From Fen-1298 sp963833465 (lineage in GTDB: Bacteria > Bacteroidota > Ignavibacteria > UBA10030): a DNA stretch of 64,000 nucleotides. The stretch spans positions 1-64,000 of the forward strand of contig CAWHXW010000005.1 in the NCBI GenBank assembly GCA_963833465.1, given 5' to 3'. The translations under genes were made by a program, and so were the position numbers. The notes beneath the pieces are model-generated. The model was not told the DNA's origin. It saw nothing but the letters and a program-made list of their open reading frames with translations, and did not search any database. Of this stretch, positions 49,386 through 59,861 are shown piece by piece. The stretch's first letter is position 1. Each line of letters opens with the position of its first letter.

Positions 49386-50263
49386 TTTTCTTTATTCTTT
49401 TTTCTTAGCAATGTTTTTATCCATCGCCGCAATAAAATAACCTCCTGCAAGCGAAGTTGGAACTCAAATTCAATTAAGTATTTTATTTCGGAAATATGGA
49501 TCCGTTTGAAAATAGGAGCATTATTCATAGACTGAAGAATGTTTGATTTATCAGGATAATTAACTCCGCCGAAACAACTAAACCCCGCTGTATAACCCGA
49601 TTCTTTAAGAATAAATGAAGCAGTTGAGTGAATTGAATCTGGACGTCCGTACGGAAATGCAAAATATTCCACCCTGCTGTTGAGCTTTTTTTCAATCTCA
49701 TCTTTTGATTGACCGATCTCATATAGATTCTTCTCCTCTCCGCAGTTGGTGTGGGTACTAGTATGACTACCAATACAAAAATGCTGTTTCTGTAATGTTA
49801 TCACTTGTTCCCATGTGAAAGGAAGAAAGTCGAGCAATCCACGGCGTTCATCATCCGGAAAAGGGCGGTGCTGTGTGATACAGGCACTTGCAACAAAAAA
49901 AATGGCACTACTACAAAACTCTTTAAGAATCGGAACAGCAAATTGCATATTCGATTCGTACCCATCGTCGAATGTAATGCAGCAAAGTAAACGACTATTT
50001 CGCTTACCTGAACATAATACTTTCACTCCATCACCGATATCAGCTACTTTATATCGCTTACATAAATATTCAAGCTGTTGTCGAAACGTCGAAGGCGTTA
50101 CATTGTTCGGATGCTTATTCATCCCTATAAGATGGTAAGTAAGAATAGTGATAGGAACTTTTCCTAATATTCTAAGAATTACATCGCGAAGTTGCACATA
50201 CCCGCAATGCAAAAGTATCCATTGAACGGTCAACTTAGCGATTTTGTGAAACGACATAATCAT
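49382..50263 (-). CDS. Polysaccharide deacetylase (NodB/CE4 family)
   Basis: A 293-residue protein with a CE4 domain from about residue 95. Motif 1 is CITFDDGYESNMQFAVPIL, where the second Asp binds metal. SHTSTHTNCGEE holds the H-x3-H metal ligands, and YFAFPYGRPDS is motif 3. Such enzymes remove N- or O-acetyl groups from polysaccharide. No signal peptide is evident, though the first 20 residues are mildly hydrophobic. The ATG overlaps the upstream polymerase stop by four bases and its own stop overlaps the hydrolase start, giving a tight polymerase-deacetylase-hydrolase unit. Confidence 0.92.
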   Translation of the reverse strand: MIMSFHKIAKLTVQWILLHCGYVQLRDVILRILGKVPITILTYHLIGMNKHPNNVTPSTFRQQLEYLCKRYKVADIGDGVKVLCSGKRNSRLLCCITFDDGYESNMQFAVPILKEFCSSAIFFVASACITQHRPFPDDERRGLLDFLPFTWEQVITLQKQHFCIGSHTSTHTNCGEEKNLYEIGQSKDEIEKKLNSRVEYFAFPYGRPDSIHSTASFILKESGYTAGFSCFGGVNYPDKSNILQSMNNAPIFKRIHISEIKYLIEFEFQLRLQEVILLRRWIKTLLRKKNKEK

Positions 50264-51726
50264 ATCTGTATTAAATATTTTTTATCTAACCGAATAATCC
50301 GCCCTGTTAATAGAGCTGAACAATAAAAAAAGAAATAGTTCAATGTGTACCTTTCACCGATACTATTGTTCGTAGCAAATAATAAAATTAGCATACAAAC
50401 TATCATGGCATAAGGAAATATTTCTTGGCGAAATATCAAGCGTTTACGTGCAAATGCCGCTTTGATCGGGATAAAAATAATAATAAAATAGGCAACCAAA
50501 AATATTAATCCAAATTGAATAAGAACTATGAGCCACCCAACTTCTAAATTCCCGCCTGTTAATATCCCGAAAACACGCACCTTTATTTCATCAACGCTTT
50601 GTGATCCATGACCAATTATTGATATTTCTTGCCATTGGGTAGCTAAAGCTCCGATTGATTCGTAGCGAGTATTTGCCGATGAATCATCGAGCTTGCGTTC
50701 AAAAAGATTTCCAACCACCGGGGATAAAAATATCAACAACACCGCCAGGATGCCAAATATGGCAAGCAAGTTAGTAATCTTGTGTTTTCCTTGTCTTCCA
50801 TAATATGCCAGAATAAAAATTGCAACAATCCATAGGAAAGAAGCAGCGCGTGAAAGTGTCAAAAGTAGTCCGGCAGAAAATAAAATACCGGCAATTAAAA
50901 AAGGATAGATAAGATTTTCTTTTCGATTGAAGATACGGCTTCGTATCAAAGCAAACAACGACAAAGAACAAAAATAAATTGAATTAATTAGAGGATGGCC
51001 TAAAAATGTGGTAATACGATAAGGGACTCCATACGAAAGTTCAAATTGATATTCAGCGTACCATGTACACTGATTTCGATAAATTGTATCGAAGAACAAA
51101 TTTTCTCTTTTAAAATATTCTATAATACCTAAAAATACCAGCGGTATAGTGATAAAGATAGCCCAATTTTCTATAACCCTTTGTGTATTATCATCCTCTG
51201 CGATACACACTACAATAAACCAATAAAATAAAAATGGACCTATATAAACATCAGGAAATTGGTTAGATAATCCAACACCTCGAAAATTAAGGAGTTCGAC
51301 ACCTATCTCAAGAACGACAAACCAAACAATCCATTTTGTCTGAGTCTTGAAAAAAACTGATTGCGTGTACAGCATCTTTAGACGAGCTGGTTTTGATGTA
51401 ATCATTCCAAGAAAGGCGCCGAAGATAAAATACGTTAAAAGATGAAGATTGAGCTTACCAGAAGGCAGCACATATGTAATGCCGGTGAAAATTATTTGAA
51501 TCTCGCCGGCAATATAAATGAGAATAGACAATGCAACTAAAATAGATATTCTGATATTGAAAAATCCAATACCGAAGCCAAAACACAAAAAAATTAATGC
51601 AACACTATACATCTGCGGTAAAAGCAAAGAGATAGTGCCGCCGATAATAAGTATAATAACTACAACGAAAGATAAGCTGGCGGGATTTGATTCCTCGCTT
51701 CGAGGAATAACTTCTGAAGTATTCAT
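50260..51726 (-). CDS. O-antigen ligase/polymerase-like membrane protein (Wzy candidate)
   Basis: A 488-residue polytopic protein with about eleven or twelve hydrophobic segments and a large periplasmic loop. A Wzy_C/O-antigen ligase-like stretch (SAGLLLTLSRAASFLWIVAIFIL) is at about residues 280-303. In module B it is the only candidate polymerase for the repeat units. It overlaps both neighbours by four bases: the upstream glycosyltransferase stop at 51723-51726 and the downstream deacetylase start at 50260-50263. Confidence 0.82.
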   Translation of the reverse strand: MNTSEVIPRSEESNPASLSFVVVIILIIGGTISLLLPQMYSVALIFLCFGFGIGFFNIRISILVALSILIYIAGEIQIIFTGITYVLPSGKLNLHLLTYFIFGAFLGMITSKPARLKMLYTQSVFFKTQTKWIVWFVVLEIGVELLNFRGVGLSNQFPDVYIGPFLFYWFIVVCIAEDDNTQRVIENWAIFITIPLVFLGIIEYFKRENLFFDTIYRNQCTWYAEYQFELSYGVPYRITTFLGHPLINSIYFCSLSLFALIRSRIFNRKENLIYPFLIAGILFSAGLLLTLSRAASFLWIVAIFILAYYGRQGKHKITNLLAIFGILAVLLIFLSPVVGNLFERKLDDSSANTRYESIGALATQWQEISIIGHGSQSVDEIKVRVFGILTGGNLEVGWLIVLIQFGLIFLVAYFIIIFIPIKAAFARKRLIFRQEIFPYAMIVCMLILLFATNNSIGERYTLNYFFFYCSALLTGRIIRLDKKYLIQI

Positions 51727-52869
51727 CGTATATCAGAATCTAAAGAAAGAATCTTTTGATACATATTCATATATTGTTCTAATGTTCTATCTATATTGAA
51801 GTGCTGTTCGACATTTCGTATGCCTGCTTTTCCCATTTTTTTCCTCAAATCGGTATCTTTTGCCAATATAATTATCGAATCAGCAAGCAATTTTGGGTCT
51901 CGAGTTTGAACTAACAATCCGGTTACTCCATGCTCAATAATTTCCGGTAATCCTCCGACATTATATGCGATAACCGGCAAACCCGCAGCCATTGCTTCAA
52001 CAGCCGCAATCCCAAATGTCTCATCACGGGATGGCATGATAAAAATATCCATTGAATGTAGAATTTCCGGGATATCTGTGCGTGCACCCAAAAAGCTGAT
52101 TACATTTTCTAATCCAAGCTTTCGCCGTAAAAATTCATATTCTCTCCGAAGATCACCATCGCCTACGATGCAAATGTGAAAATCAGACAGCGCATCTTTC
52201 AAATACTTAGTAGCAAGTATAAGATGATCAACACCATGGTGTCTATCCAACCCTCGTACAGGTACCAATAATAAGGGTTGAATGAGGCAAGTTTATTGCA
52301 TCATGTAAGAAGAACTTTCCTTGATTATTATTAGACCGTTTGTATCTGTCAACTTTTATGCCATTATAAATCAAAAATGATTTATTCGGAATAGCGAAAC
52401 CCTCGTTAATTACTTCGCTCATTACATGTTTTGAGACAGATAGCACATAGTCGTTTGCTCGAATCAAGTTTCGATTAAAAAAACGATAATACCAATTTGG
52501 CCCTTCATATTTCAGTGTCATATGACGTGTTAAGAGCAACGGTTGTTTTCTGATTGCACAAATCACAGCAAATCTAAGCAATGGCGTAAAATAATTGAGA
52601 TGAATAAGATCATATTTCTGATATCTCAACTCTTTATATAACCGCCAGGCATTTTTTAGGTCTAATCCATTTTTCATACGTGCACAAAATACATGAACTC
52701 CATGTTGCTGCAACATTTCACCAAAAACATCTATCTTATGAGCATAAATTACCGATACCTCAAATATTTCCTCATCATGAATTTTTAAAACAAGGTCATG
52801 TACTAATTTAGAGGCGCCGCCAAGCCCTCCGTGATAGGTAATAATTGCTAATCGTTTTTTCTGGTTCAT
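51723..52869 (-). CDS. Family 4 glycosyltransferase, frameshifted
   Basis: A GT-B enzyme in two frames. 52243-52869 codes the acceptor domain (LAIITYHGGLGGASKLVHDLVLKI at the start), and 51723-52268 codes the donor domain (HICIVGDGDLRREY, MPSRDETFGIAAVEAMAAGLPVIAYNVGG). At the junction the DNA reads GGT ACC T GTA CGA GGG TTG GAT; dropping the extra base at about 52260 restores GTVRGLDRHHG and a protein of about 381 residues. The extra base sits between two GTAC sites. A strong ribosome site AAGAAGGA lies before the ATG, which suggests a still-used gene. Its end overlaps the polymerase start by four bases. Confidence 0.88.
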
Positions 52870-53149
52870 TAAATTCCTTCTTAAAATTCTATATAGTATA
52901 ATTTATTATTATAATAAATTTTTCACAAAATTGTTTAACATTAAAAATGTAAATGTTGAATTTTATATGGAACTGAAACTTGTCACCCTTAATAAATCTC
53001 GTAATTTTGTTTTTTAGAGATTCTTTCAAATAAATCCTCAAAATCAACAATTATTTTTCGATTCTTGAATTTAATTCTCAATCATTCGGAAAAGTGAATT
53101 TCATAAAGGCATCTTATTCTATCTTGTATTAGCATGATGCAGTATCCCA

Positions 53150-53742
53150 CTTAGGACAAATCAAAAAAGGGAAAAACCAGAAATGAAAAGAAAAATAATT
53201 AGTAAACTTATAAATCCTATTTTTGCAACTACATGTGCTGAATGGAGAATCCTGCTCTCCTTAAGTAAAATACAATTTCCAAATAAACTGAATCTACAAT
53301 GATTAAAAAGAATTTAATTTACAGGATATAAAAATGTAGTTGTCAGAAGCAGGCACCACATAGTTTCAAAACACGATAGATTTCATGAATAACTTTGGAT
53401 TGACTATACATATACATAAGTACTTCTGTACAAAGTACGACATCAAAACTTGCATCAGGAAAAGGAATATTTTCTGCTTCTCCCAAAATTGTAGCATCTA
53501 TATTATGCAAAGAGTTAGCTCTATCCATCGCTTCAAAAGAAACTGCGAGCCGATCATAAAGTAAGCCATATGGTCGGCTCGCCGCATCCAAGATCGAATA
53601 ATCTTCCACGCATTAAATCTTGATGGCTATTTAGAAACTCTAAAATAAACTTGCCTGAAAGCACCGAACTTCCAGCACGCCAATTATAATTTACCTGATT
53701 GTTTGAAATTTTGAGAAATGCTTTTGTAGTAGTTTTTTTCAT
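53150..53742 (-). pseudogene. Decayed SAM-dependent methyltransferase
   Basis: 53554-53742 codes the start with motif I (GRLFDLGCGE). The frame then shifts by one extra base near 53577 into 53343-53609, which codes PYGLLYDRLAVSFEAMD and FDVVLCTEVLMYM. After VLK a further shift is needed to read LLLTTTFLYP, and more shifts lead to YLRRAGFSIQH and a hydrophobic tail (VVAKIGFISLLIIFLF) around 53165-53260. At least four breaks are needed to rebuild one protein, so this is a real pseudogene, unlike the single-break genes nearby. None of these breaks is beside a GTAC. The 280 bases down to the next gene hold nothing I can identify. Confidence 0.75.
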
Positions 53743-53763
53743 GAGTATAGTCTTATAATTAAT

Positions 53764-55119
53764 TTATGCTGATTCGATTATATCCAGTTTCAAGAAATGA
53801 AGTGTTTTTCCCAACCATTTTTGTGCATTAGCATTTTCATTTGACCGGTCGTAAAACGGCAGTATCAAAAGTATCGTAATGATAAAAGTACAAGCTGTAC
53901 TAGAAATTGCGATCCCTACAACACCCCATATTTGCATAAAAATATAATCAAATACGATGTTAAGTATAACTCGCACTGCGGCAAAAAAGAATAGCACTCT
54001 TGTCGCCTTACGGACTATATATCCCTGTACAATTATTTGCGACAAAATATACGGCATCAATCCAATAAGATATGCTGAAAAAGTATAACTGACTATTAAT
54101 ACTTTTTCTTTCGGGAATCCGCCATGTTGATATACGAACCTGACAAGAGATTCTGAAAAAGCAACTCCTGCAACAATAAGCAGAAGCGTTGGTAAGAAAA
54201 GCATTTTCAGCGCATGCCACATCTGAATTCTCAAACGCTGTATTGAAGATGAAGTTTCATCATTTGACCAGCGCGATAAAATTACAGGAAAAATGCTTAA
54301 CAAAAGCATTACTGGAAAAGCATTGAGGCGATCGGCATATTCGATTATAGAAATGCTTCCCAGACCAATCCACAGCGACAGCGATCTGTCAACAAGCGGA
54401 TTTAATCCGCCAAGCAAAGCCGATCCTACGTGGAAAGAACCCTTGTGAAGGAATTCACGTACGTGTGGCCAAATTGAAATATCAAAGCGAAGATGAAAAA
54501 CTTGCTTGCGCAAGGCATAGCAGTAAAGCATTGCAACACGTAGAAATTCTCCCACAATATATCCTGAAGGCAGAACATATATTCCCCAAAATCCGCTTCC
54601 AAAATAGATAAATGCAAGTACTACAACGGAACGAAAAGAAGAAGAAATAGAAGGTACAAAAAAATAAGATTCTACATTCAATGCTCCTACAACAATAGAT
54701 GAACTGACCACCGATGTAAAGACCGGAATAATAAATAGTACCATATTACGAATATGATCTACTTGTTGAGGTGAAAAACGCGTCGCTAGTCTGAGGATGG
54801 GTACTAATAATACAGCGCAACTGATAGCAAGCAGAGCAGTAAGCGCAATTATAATGATAAGCACCATTCCTATAAATGAACCGATATTGATTCCATCGCG
54901 TTTGTATGCAGCTAAAAATGGAACTGAAATCGTTTCCATTGTTGAGGAAAAAATGGATGTAAGAAACATTATAATTGCAAAGGCAAAGAAGAAAATATCC
55001 GTATCCGCACCGATTCCGAATCGCCATGCAATAATAACAGGCACTAACGCTCCAAGAATTCGAGCAATCCCGCTGCCCGCCACATTTGCAATTATATTTT
55101 GTAAAAATGGCTTCTTCAC
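53764..55119 (-). CDS. MurJ/MviN-like lipid-linked oligosaccharide flippase
   Basis: A 451-residue membrane protein of the MOP superfamily with 12-14 hydrophobic segments. The start (NIIANVAGSGIARILGALVPVIIAWRFGIGADTDIFFFAFAI) has the GxGADxDxFxxAF pattern of MurJ/MviN. Two MurJ-type genes are common in FCB genomes, one housekeeping and one in an EPS locus; its place here between Wzz and the glycosyltransferases suggests it flips module B repeat units. The start is GTG at 55119. It is shorter than the usual 510 residues but shows no break. Confidence 0.87.
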   Translation of the reverse strand: MKKPFLQNIIANVAGSGIARILGALVPVIIAWRFGIGADTDIFFFAFAIIMFLTSIFSSTMETISVPFLAAYKRDGINIGSFIGMVLIIIIALTALLAISCAVLLVPILRLATRFSPQQVDHIRNMVLFIIPVFTSVVSSSIVVGALNVESYFFVPSISSSFRSVVVLAFIYFGSGFWGIYVLPSGYIVGEFLRVAMLYCYALRKQVFHLRFDISIWPHVREFLHKGSFHVGSALLGGLNPLVDRSLSLWIGLGSISIIEYADRLNAFPVMLLLSIFPVILSRWSNDETSSSIQRLRIQMWHALKMLFLPTLLLIVAGVAFSESLVRFVYQHGGFPKEKVLIVSYTFSAYLIGLMPYILSQIIVQGYIVRKATRVLFFFAAVRVILNIVFDYIFMQIWGVVGIAISSTACTFIITILLILPFYDRSNENANAQKWLGKTLHFLKLDIIESA

Positions 55120-55252
55120 TAGCGAATGTATATTTTTTTCAAATTATTCATTAGAAACAAGTATTACAATTGCTTGCCCGGAAATTGTTTAAAATGCAGA
55201 CTGATTGAGTTCAACAATGTTTAGAATGTACTAACACTAAAATAATGTGTTT

Positions 55253-56255
55253 CTATTGCGATGCCGCAGCTGAACGCAAAAATGATCTAAACCGAAGAAT
55301 CAATTCTTTCAGTAATTTCGTGAACTCCAATCCAATCCAAATAGAAGATATGACTGTAGATATTATTAATGTCAAGATCAAAATTATTAAGCGATGCGGC
55401 GATGTTTTTTTTACTGGAACTCGCGCTGCATCTAATACATTAATCAATGGAATATCTTTGATTTCTTCAATTTTTGCAATTTCAATCTGTTTTTTTAACT
55501 CTATAAATATAGTCGTTTGAACCTGAACTTCTCTATCAAGCCGTGCTTGTAATATAAGCAATTGAGGAGAATCAAGAATCCGGCGGTTTGTTTCTCGAAA
55601 CTGCCAAACACTATCTTCTGCTGCACTTAAAGATTTTTGTACTTCAGTTAGCCTTTGTTCAATAAATTCACGCTGTAATGTCGCATTCGTTTTACGTTTT
55701 ATTCTTGTAAAAATATCCAATTGACTTGTTATTTCATTAGCCACATCTGCCGCTAATTTAGGTTCTTCCATCTGTAATTGCATAACAAGCGTTCCCAATC
55801 GATTGTCGAACGTAACATCCATTCTATCGCGTAAGGTTTTTAATATTTTTTCGAATTTTTCATCTTCAGTTTTGCCATAGGGATCAAAATATTGTATCAG
55901 ATTAACCGAGTCGGCATATTCTTCGGTCTTATACTTCGTATAAATAACTTCCTTGAGTATTCGGGCACTTTTAATAATCATCGGATAAAGGCGAGACATC
56001 GGAGTCTCACCCATATTTACACCTGTCAAAGCGGCAAAATCGGCACCTCCCATCAATCCGAGGAGTTTATTTTTATCAAGCTCAGGAAGAAGCGATGTCT
56101 CAGTTGTATATTTATTATGCATCAAGAAAACAATAACTCCGATAATAACTGTCACTCCACCTGAAAATTTCAGTATTTTTTTCCAATTTCGTACACTTAC
56201 TCTGCATTAAAGCATTAAAATCAATTTTCTTAATTGAAATTTTTTTTTCAGTCAT
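55253..56255 (-). CDS. Wzz-type chain-length determinant, frameshifted near the N-terminus
   Basis: A polysaccharide co-polymerase, 333 residues when rebuilt. The ATG at 56255 starts a frame coding TEKKISIKKIDFNALMQS; after about 20 codons one extra base near 56195, next to a GTAC at 56191-56194, moves the sequence to the frame of 55253-56155. This continues with RNWKKILKFSGG, the first membrane helix (VTVIIGVIVFLM), a long coiled-coil periplasmic region and the second helix (RLIILILTLIISTVISSIWIG). There is no cytoplasmic tyrosine-kinase domain. It lies 36 bases past the Wza gene. Confidence 0.88.
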
Positions 56256-56291
56256 CTATTTTCTCTCTATGTTGTCGCAAATTTATAGTGG

Positions 56292-58713
56292 CTATTTTTT
56301 AATTTGTACAATCGCAAGTGAAATCGCCGCTGTATTGGCAATGATTATAACCCAATCCCTTAGTATTTCAAGTGTCTGAGTTTTTTCTTCTATTCTCTTT
56401 GGAATATAAATAGTTGCACCTGCAAGTATTTCTGGATCTGGAAAAATAAACCAAGAAGATTCCCAATTTTTTCCATTAGGTTGAGTAACTACAATATCTT
56501 CAGATGCCGCTTCTTTTTTTAATCCTCCGGCTTGTTTCAGATAATAATTTAAACTGGCTCCTTTTTTATAAAGGACAGCAGATGGGAAATACACTTCTCC
56601 ATCAACTGTAATTACGTTTTTGTTGACAGGAATTTCCAATGAATCTCCATTAAATACCTCTACATTATCAATTGATTCCGTATCCTTTAAAGCATGTTCT
56701 AATATAATTGGCACCTGTATTTTCTCGTCTTTATGAAGTCGATAAAAACGTGCGCCTTCAAGATATGCTGTTTCTTTAAAACCGCCTGCTCTTGAAATAA
56801 TATTTGCTAATTTTTCACCTTCGTACCTGATTGCATAAGATCCCGGATAACGAATCTCGCCTTTCAACTTAATAAATGGCTGATGGCTAAATTTTGGGTT
56901 TGGAAATACTTCAACAAAGTCATGATCCTGAAGCTCAAAATCGTTATTCTCTAAGGCAGCCCAATAGTTTATAGGCAATATCTTATCATACACTGTAGAA
57001 TATAATTTTTCGTTTATCGTATCGCGACGGGAAACCTGTATGTGTGTTAATTCCGCATTTTCTTCAATTCCACCTGCCAGTACAATCAAATCTGACAGCA
57101 TCAGGTGCTCGCTCCGCTGATACTTACCGGGCTTTACTATAGCTCCGCCGATTGTAACATTTTTAACTCTTTTAAAATATACATCCTCATATATCGTTAC
57201 TTCATCCATCCTCTGCAATTTAAGATTTTCAGCAGTATCTCCTTCCATTGCTTTATCAAGATGAAATCCAATAAACTGAGTTTTCAAATTCGGGAGAATT
57301 CTCTTTATCGTGCCTCTTTCCATAAATGTTGCTTCCAATAAACTATCAGCATGCAATACCAGATCTTTTACTCGCATGCCGGGGAATAATTCGTACAAGC
57401 CTGCATGTTTAACATTGCCCGATATGGATACTCGATTTTGAAGCTCTCCCCTGATAGCATATATGCTCACTACATCACCGTCAATAATTTCGTACTTAGT
57501 CCTTAGCAATGAATCCGCGGAAGTGAACGTGACATCCAAATCTAAAATATTCTTTTCATATTTATCGCGTTCATTGAAAGGAATAATTCTCTCTATGTGA
57601 AGTCTGCGGAAGTCTGCATCGACTTCCAGACCGCCACCGATTTTAATAATATCGCTTAAATTTTCGCCAGGTTTTATTTCGTAAATTGCAGGATGGCGAA
57701 ACTTTCCAATTAAAGCTACTCGTCTACCTACAGTGTGAACAAAAAGGATATCTCCATCTTGCAAACGGACATCTTTAGACCTGTCGCCTTTTAATGCAAA
57801 ATCGTAAAAATCTATAGAAGCAACTGTTTGCGAACCGCGGTTAATATTAATTTCTCGGAGCGTGCCGTCTATTTTTGGACCTCCGGAGTAATATAATGCA
57901 GTAAAAGCAGTAGCCATGCCTGTAAGCGTGAACACGCCGGGTTTTTTTACTTCTCCTAGCACATAGACTTGAATTGTTCTTACTTTTCCAATAGACATAT
58001 CAAGAAATGCAGTGGCATTGGAAGCTCCGTGTTTGAGACTTGAATACACGGTTGACATGCGATCCAGTACCTTGGTTTTTAATTTTTCCACAGTAAGTCC
58101 ATTCACAATTATTAATCCGACACTTGGAATCATTATTGTTCCGTCCCTGCTGACAACAAGCTGGTAGGACAACTGTGTGTCACCCCATATATTTAATAAT
58201 ATTTCATCGCCCGGACCTAAAACATACGTAGGCGGCACTGGAATATTTATATTCGGTTCAAATGTCGTAGACGCTGTACTGAAAAAGATCGTACCCGAAA
58301 GGTTTCAGACCTTTTAAACCTGCTCGCTGGGCAAATTCTGTGGGAATTACTCTATTCGAGTCTTTTTCTTCAAGTTGTACTTCTTCTACTAATGGTGCAG
58401 GAATTGCAGGCGGTAGTACGGCTGCAGGAGCTTGAGTTGTTTGTAAAGTACCTTGAGTTCCTTGTTGAAGATATTGCTCTAAGTCAATATTTTTCTCTCT
58501 TGCTTTTTGTATTGCTTCACTTTCTGTCAACCCGTATTCCTTTAGTTTTGCTCTAATTTGATCGGGTGTCATTTTTGTAAATATACCTTGCTGCGCTTGC
58601 TGAATTATATCTTTATCATCAGAAGTTTGTGTATAGGCAAATTGAAAGTACAGCAAAAGAAAAAGGACAATAACTATTGATCTTATTCCGATTTTTCCAA
58701 TAAAAATATTCAT
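56292..58713 (-). CDS. Wza-type polysaccharide export protein with six SLBB units, frameshifted
   Basis: An outer-membrane export channel component of about 806 residues. 58258-58713 codes a signal peptide, a helical segment (MTPDQIRAKLKEYGLTESEAIQ) and a Pro-rich linker. 56292-58238 codes the Poly_export domain (YVLGPGDEILLNIWGD) and six SLBB units, each marked by a G-x-V/I-x3-G-x-Y/F pattern such as VLGEVKKPGVF and GEIRYPGSY, and ends in a short membrane helix. One extra T in a T5 run (58282-58286 as A on the plus strand) splits them; a TTTT run gives DLFSTASTTFEPNINIP. GTAC sites flank the run at 58276-58279 and 58291-58294. Confidence 0.92.
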
Positions 58714-58883
58714 GTTTGAAAGACTCCAATAATAATTAAATTTATTCTTTTTGCTATCCCAAATTATTGTTTAAAATTATTCACTTTTTTAAACGCTCAA
58801 TAACATTAGAATAAGTTATTGCCGAATACAAGCGTTTTCATATATTTGTAAAACTATATTTTTTTGATTTTCTTGTATGACAC

Positions 58884-59855
58884 TCACTTATTCTTCAGCC
58901 GTTCTTTCCAATCGGATAAAATATCTTCGATCGATGTTTCAAGTGTTATTGCCGGCGACCAATCGGTTTCTTTCCTGATTTTTTGGTTTGATCCTATTAC
59001 TATCATGTTTTCTTTAGGCCGAATCAATCTTAAATCTGTTGCCGGATCACATTCAATTTCGAGTTTGGCAGACATTATATGCAAAATTTCAGAAAGTGCA
59101 ATTCCTCGCCCGCTGCAAACATTATAGATTTCTCCGTTTTTTCCTTTTTTTAAAAGTATATAATAAGCTTTTACAACATCCCGAACATCTAAAAAATCTC
59201 TAACGATGCTTAGGTCACCTGTTGTTAATTTGACTTTCTTGAGGTTATTCTGCCATCCTTCTATCAATTGCTTGGCGAAATTTGGAACTACAAATATCTC
59301 ATGCTGCCCCGGTCCAAGATGATTAAATGATCGCGTAATAACGATATCAAACCCATACCCATCAACATAAACCTGCGAAAGCATTTCTTGTGAAACTCTT
59401 GCTACCGCATAAGGACTTACAGGTTTCAAAGAATGTTCTTCGCAAAGCGGTACATTCTTATCCTCAATATTGCCGTACTCTTCAGATGACCCGACGGATA
59501 ATATCCTCGTTCGTATATTGTGCAACCGGATTGCTTCTAAGATATTGAGAAAAATATTTGTATTGTTTTGAAAACTCAGAATAGGATTTTTCCAACTGTA
59601 GGAAACACTGCTAAATGATGCAAGATGAACAATATAATCCGGTTGAAATTGATATATCACATTTTGCACATTATCTTTATCAAGCAAATCAAGCTTTTCA
59701 AATTGGCAGGAAATATGCTTGAATTCATCAGAATTGAAAATCGGTTCATGCATATCTATCCCAAGAACAGAAGCCGGTTCTCTTTTGCTTTCAAGAAAAT
59801 TCAAAAAATGCTGACTGACAAAACCAGAAAATCCAGTAATAAGAAATTTTTCCAT
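58884..59855 (-). CDS. GDP-mannose dehydratase-like / Rmd-like SDR enzyme
   Basis: A 323-residue extended SDR that resembles GDP-4-keto-6-deoxymannose reductases and dehydratases. The nucleotide loop is ITGFSGFVSQHF at residues 6-17; LSVGSSEEYGN gives the catalytic Ser/Thr region; and TRSFNHLGPGQHEIFVVPNF is typical of the group. The expected Tyr-x3-Lys motif reads YAVAR, so Arg (codon 59397-59399) replaces the usual Lys. This may be a subfamily trait or a loss of activity. It lies upstream of Wza with a 170-base gap that probably carries the EPS promoter, and seven bases from the HIT gene. Confidence 0.8.
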   Translation of the reverse strand: MEKFLITGFSGFVSQHFLNFLESKREPASVLGIDMHEPIFNSDEFKHISCQFEKLDLLDKDNVQNVIYQFQPDYIVHLASFSSVSYSWKNPILSFQNNTNIFLNILEAIRLHNIRTRILSVGSSEEYGNIEDKNVPLCEEHSLKPVSPYAVARVSQEMLSQVYVDGYGFDIVITRSFNHLGPGQHEIFVVPNFAKQLIEGWQNNLKKVKLTTGDLSIVRDFLDVRDVVKAYYILLKKGKNGEIYNVCSGRGIALSEILHIMSAKLEIECDPATDLRLIRPKENMIVIGSNQKIRKETDWSPAITLETSIEDILSDWKERLKNK

Positions 59856-59861
59856 TGTCGG

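Noticed and set aside
53244..53260. Hairpin with 5-base arms, a terminator candidate
   Set aside because: No T-run on either strand and it lies within the decayed methyltransferase coding sequence.
22855..58713. EPS region as a recently acquired mobile island
   Set aside because: No integrase, transposase, tRNA gene or flanking direct repeat is visible in the window.
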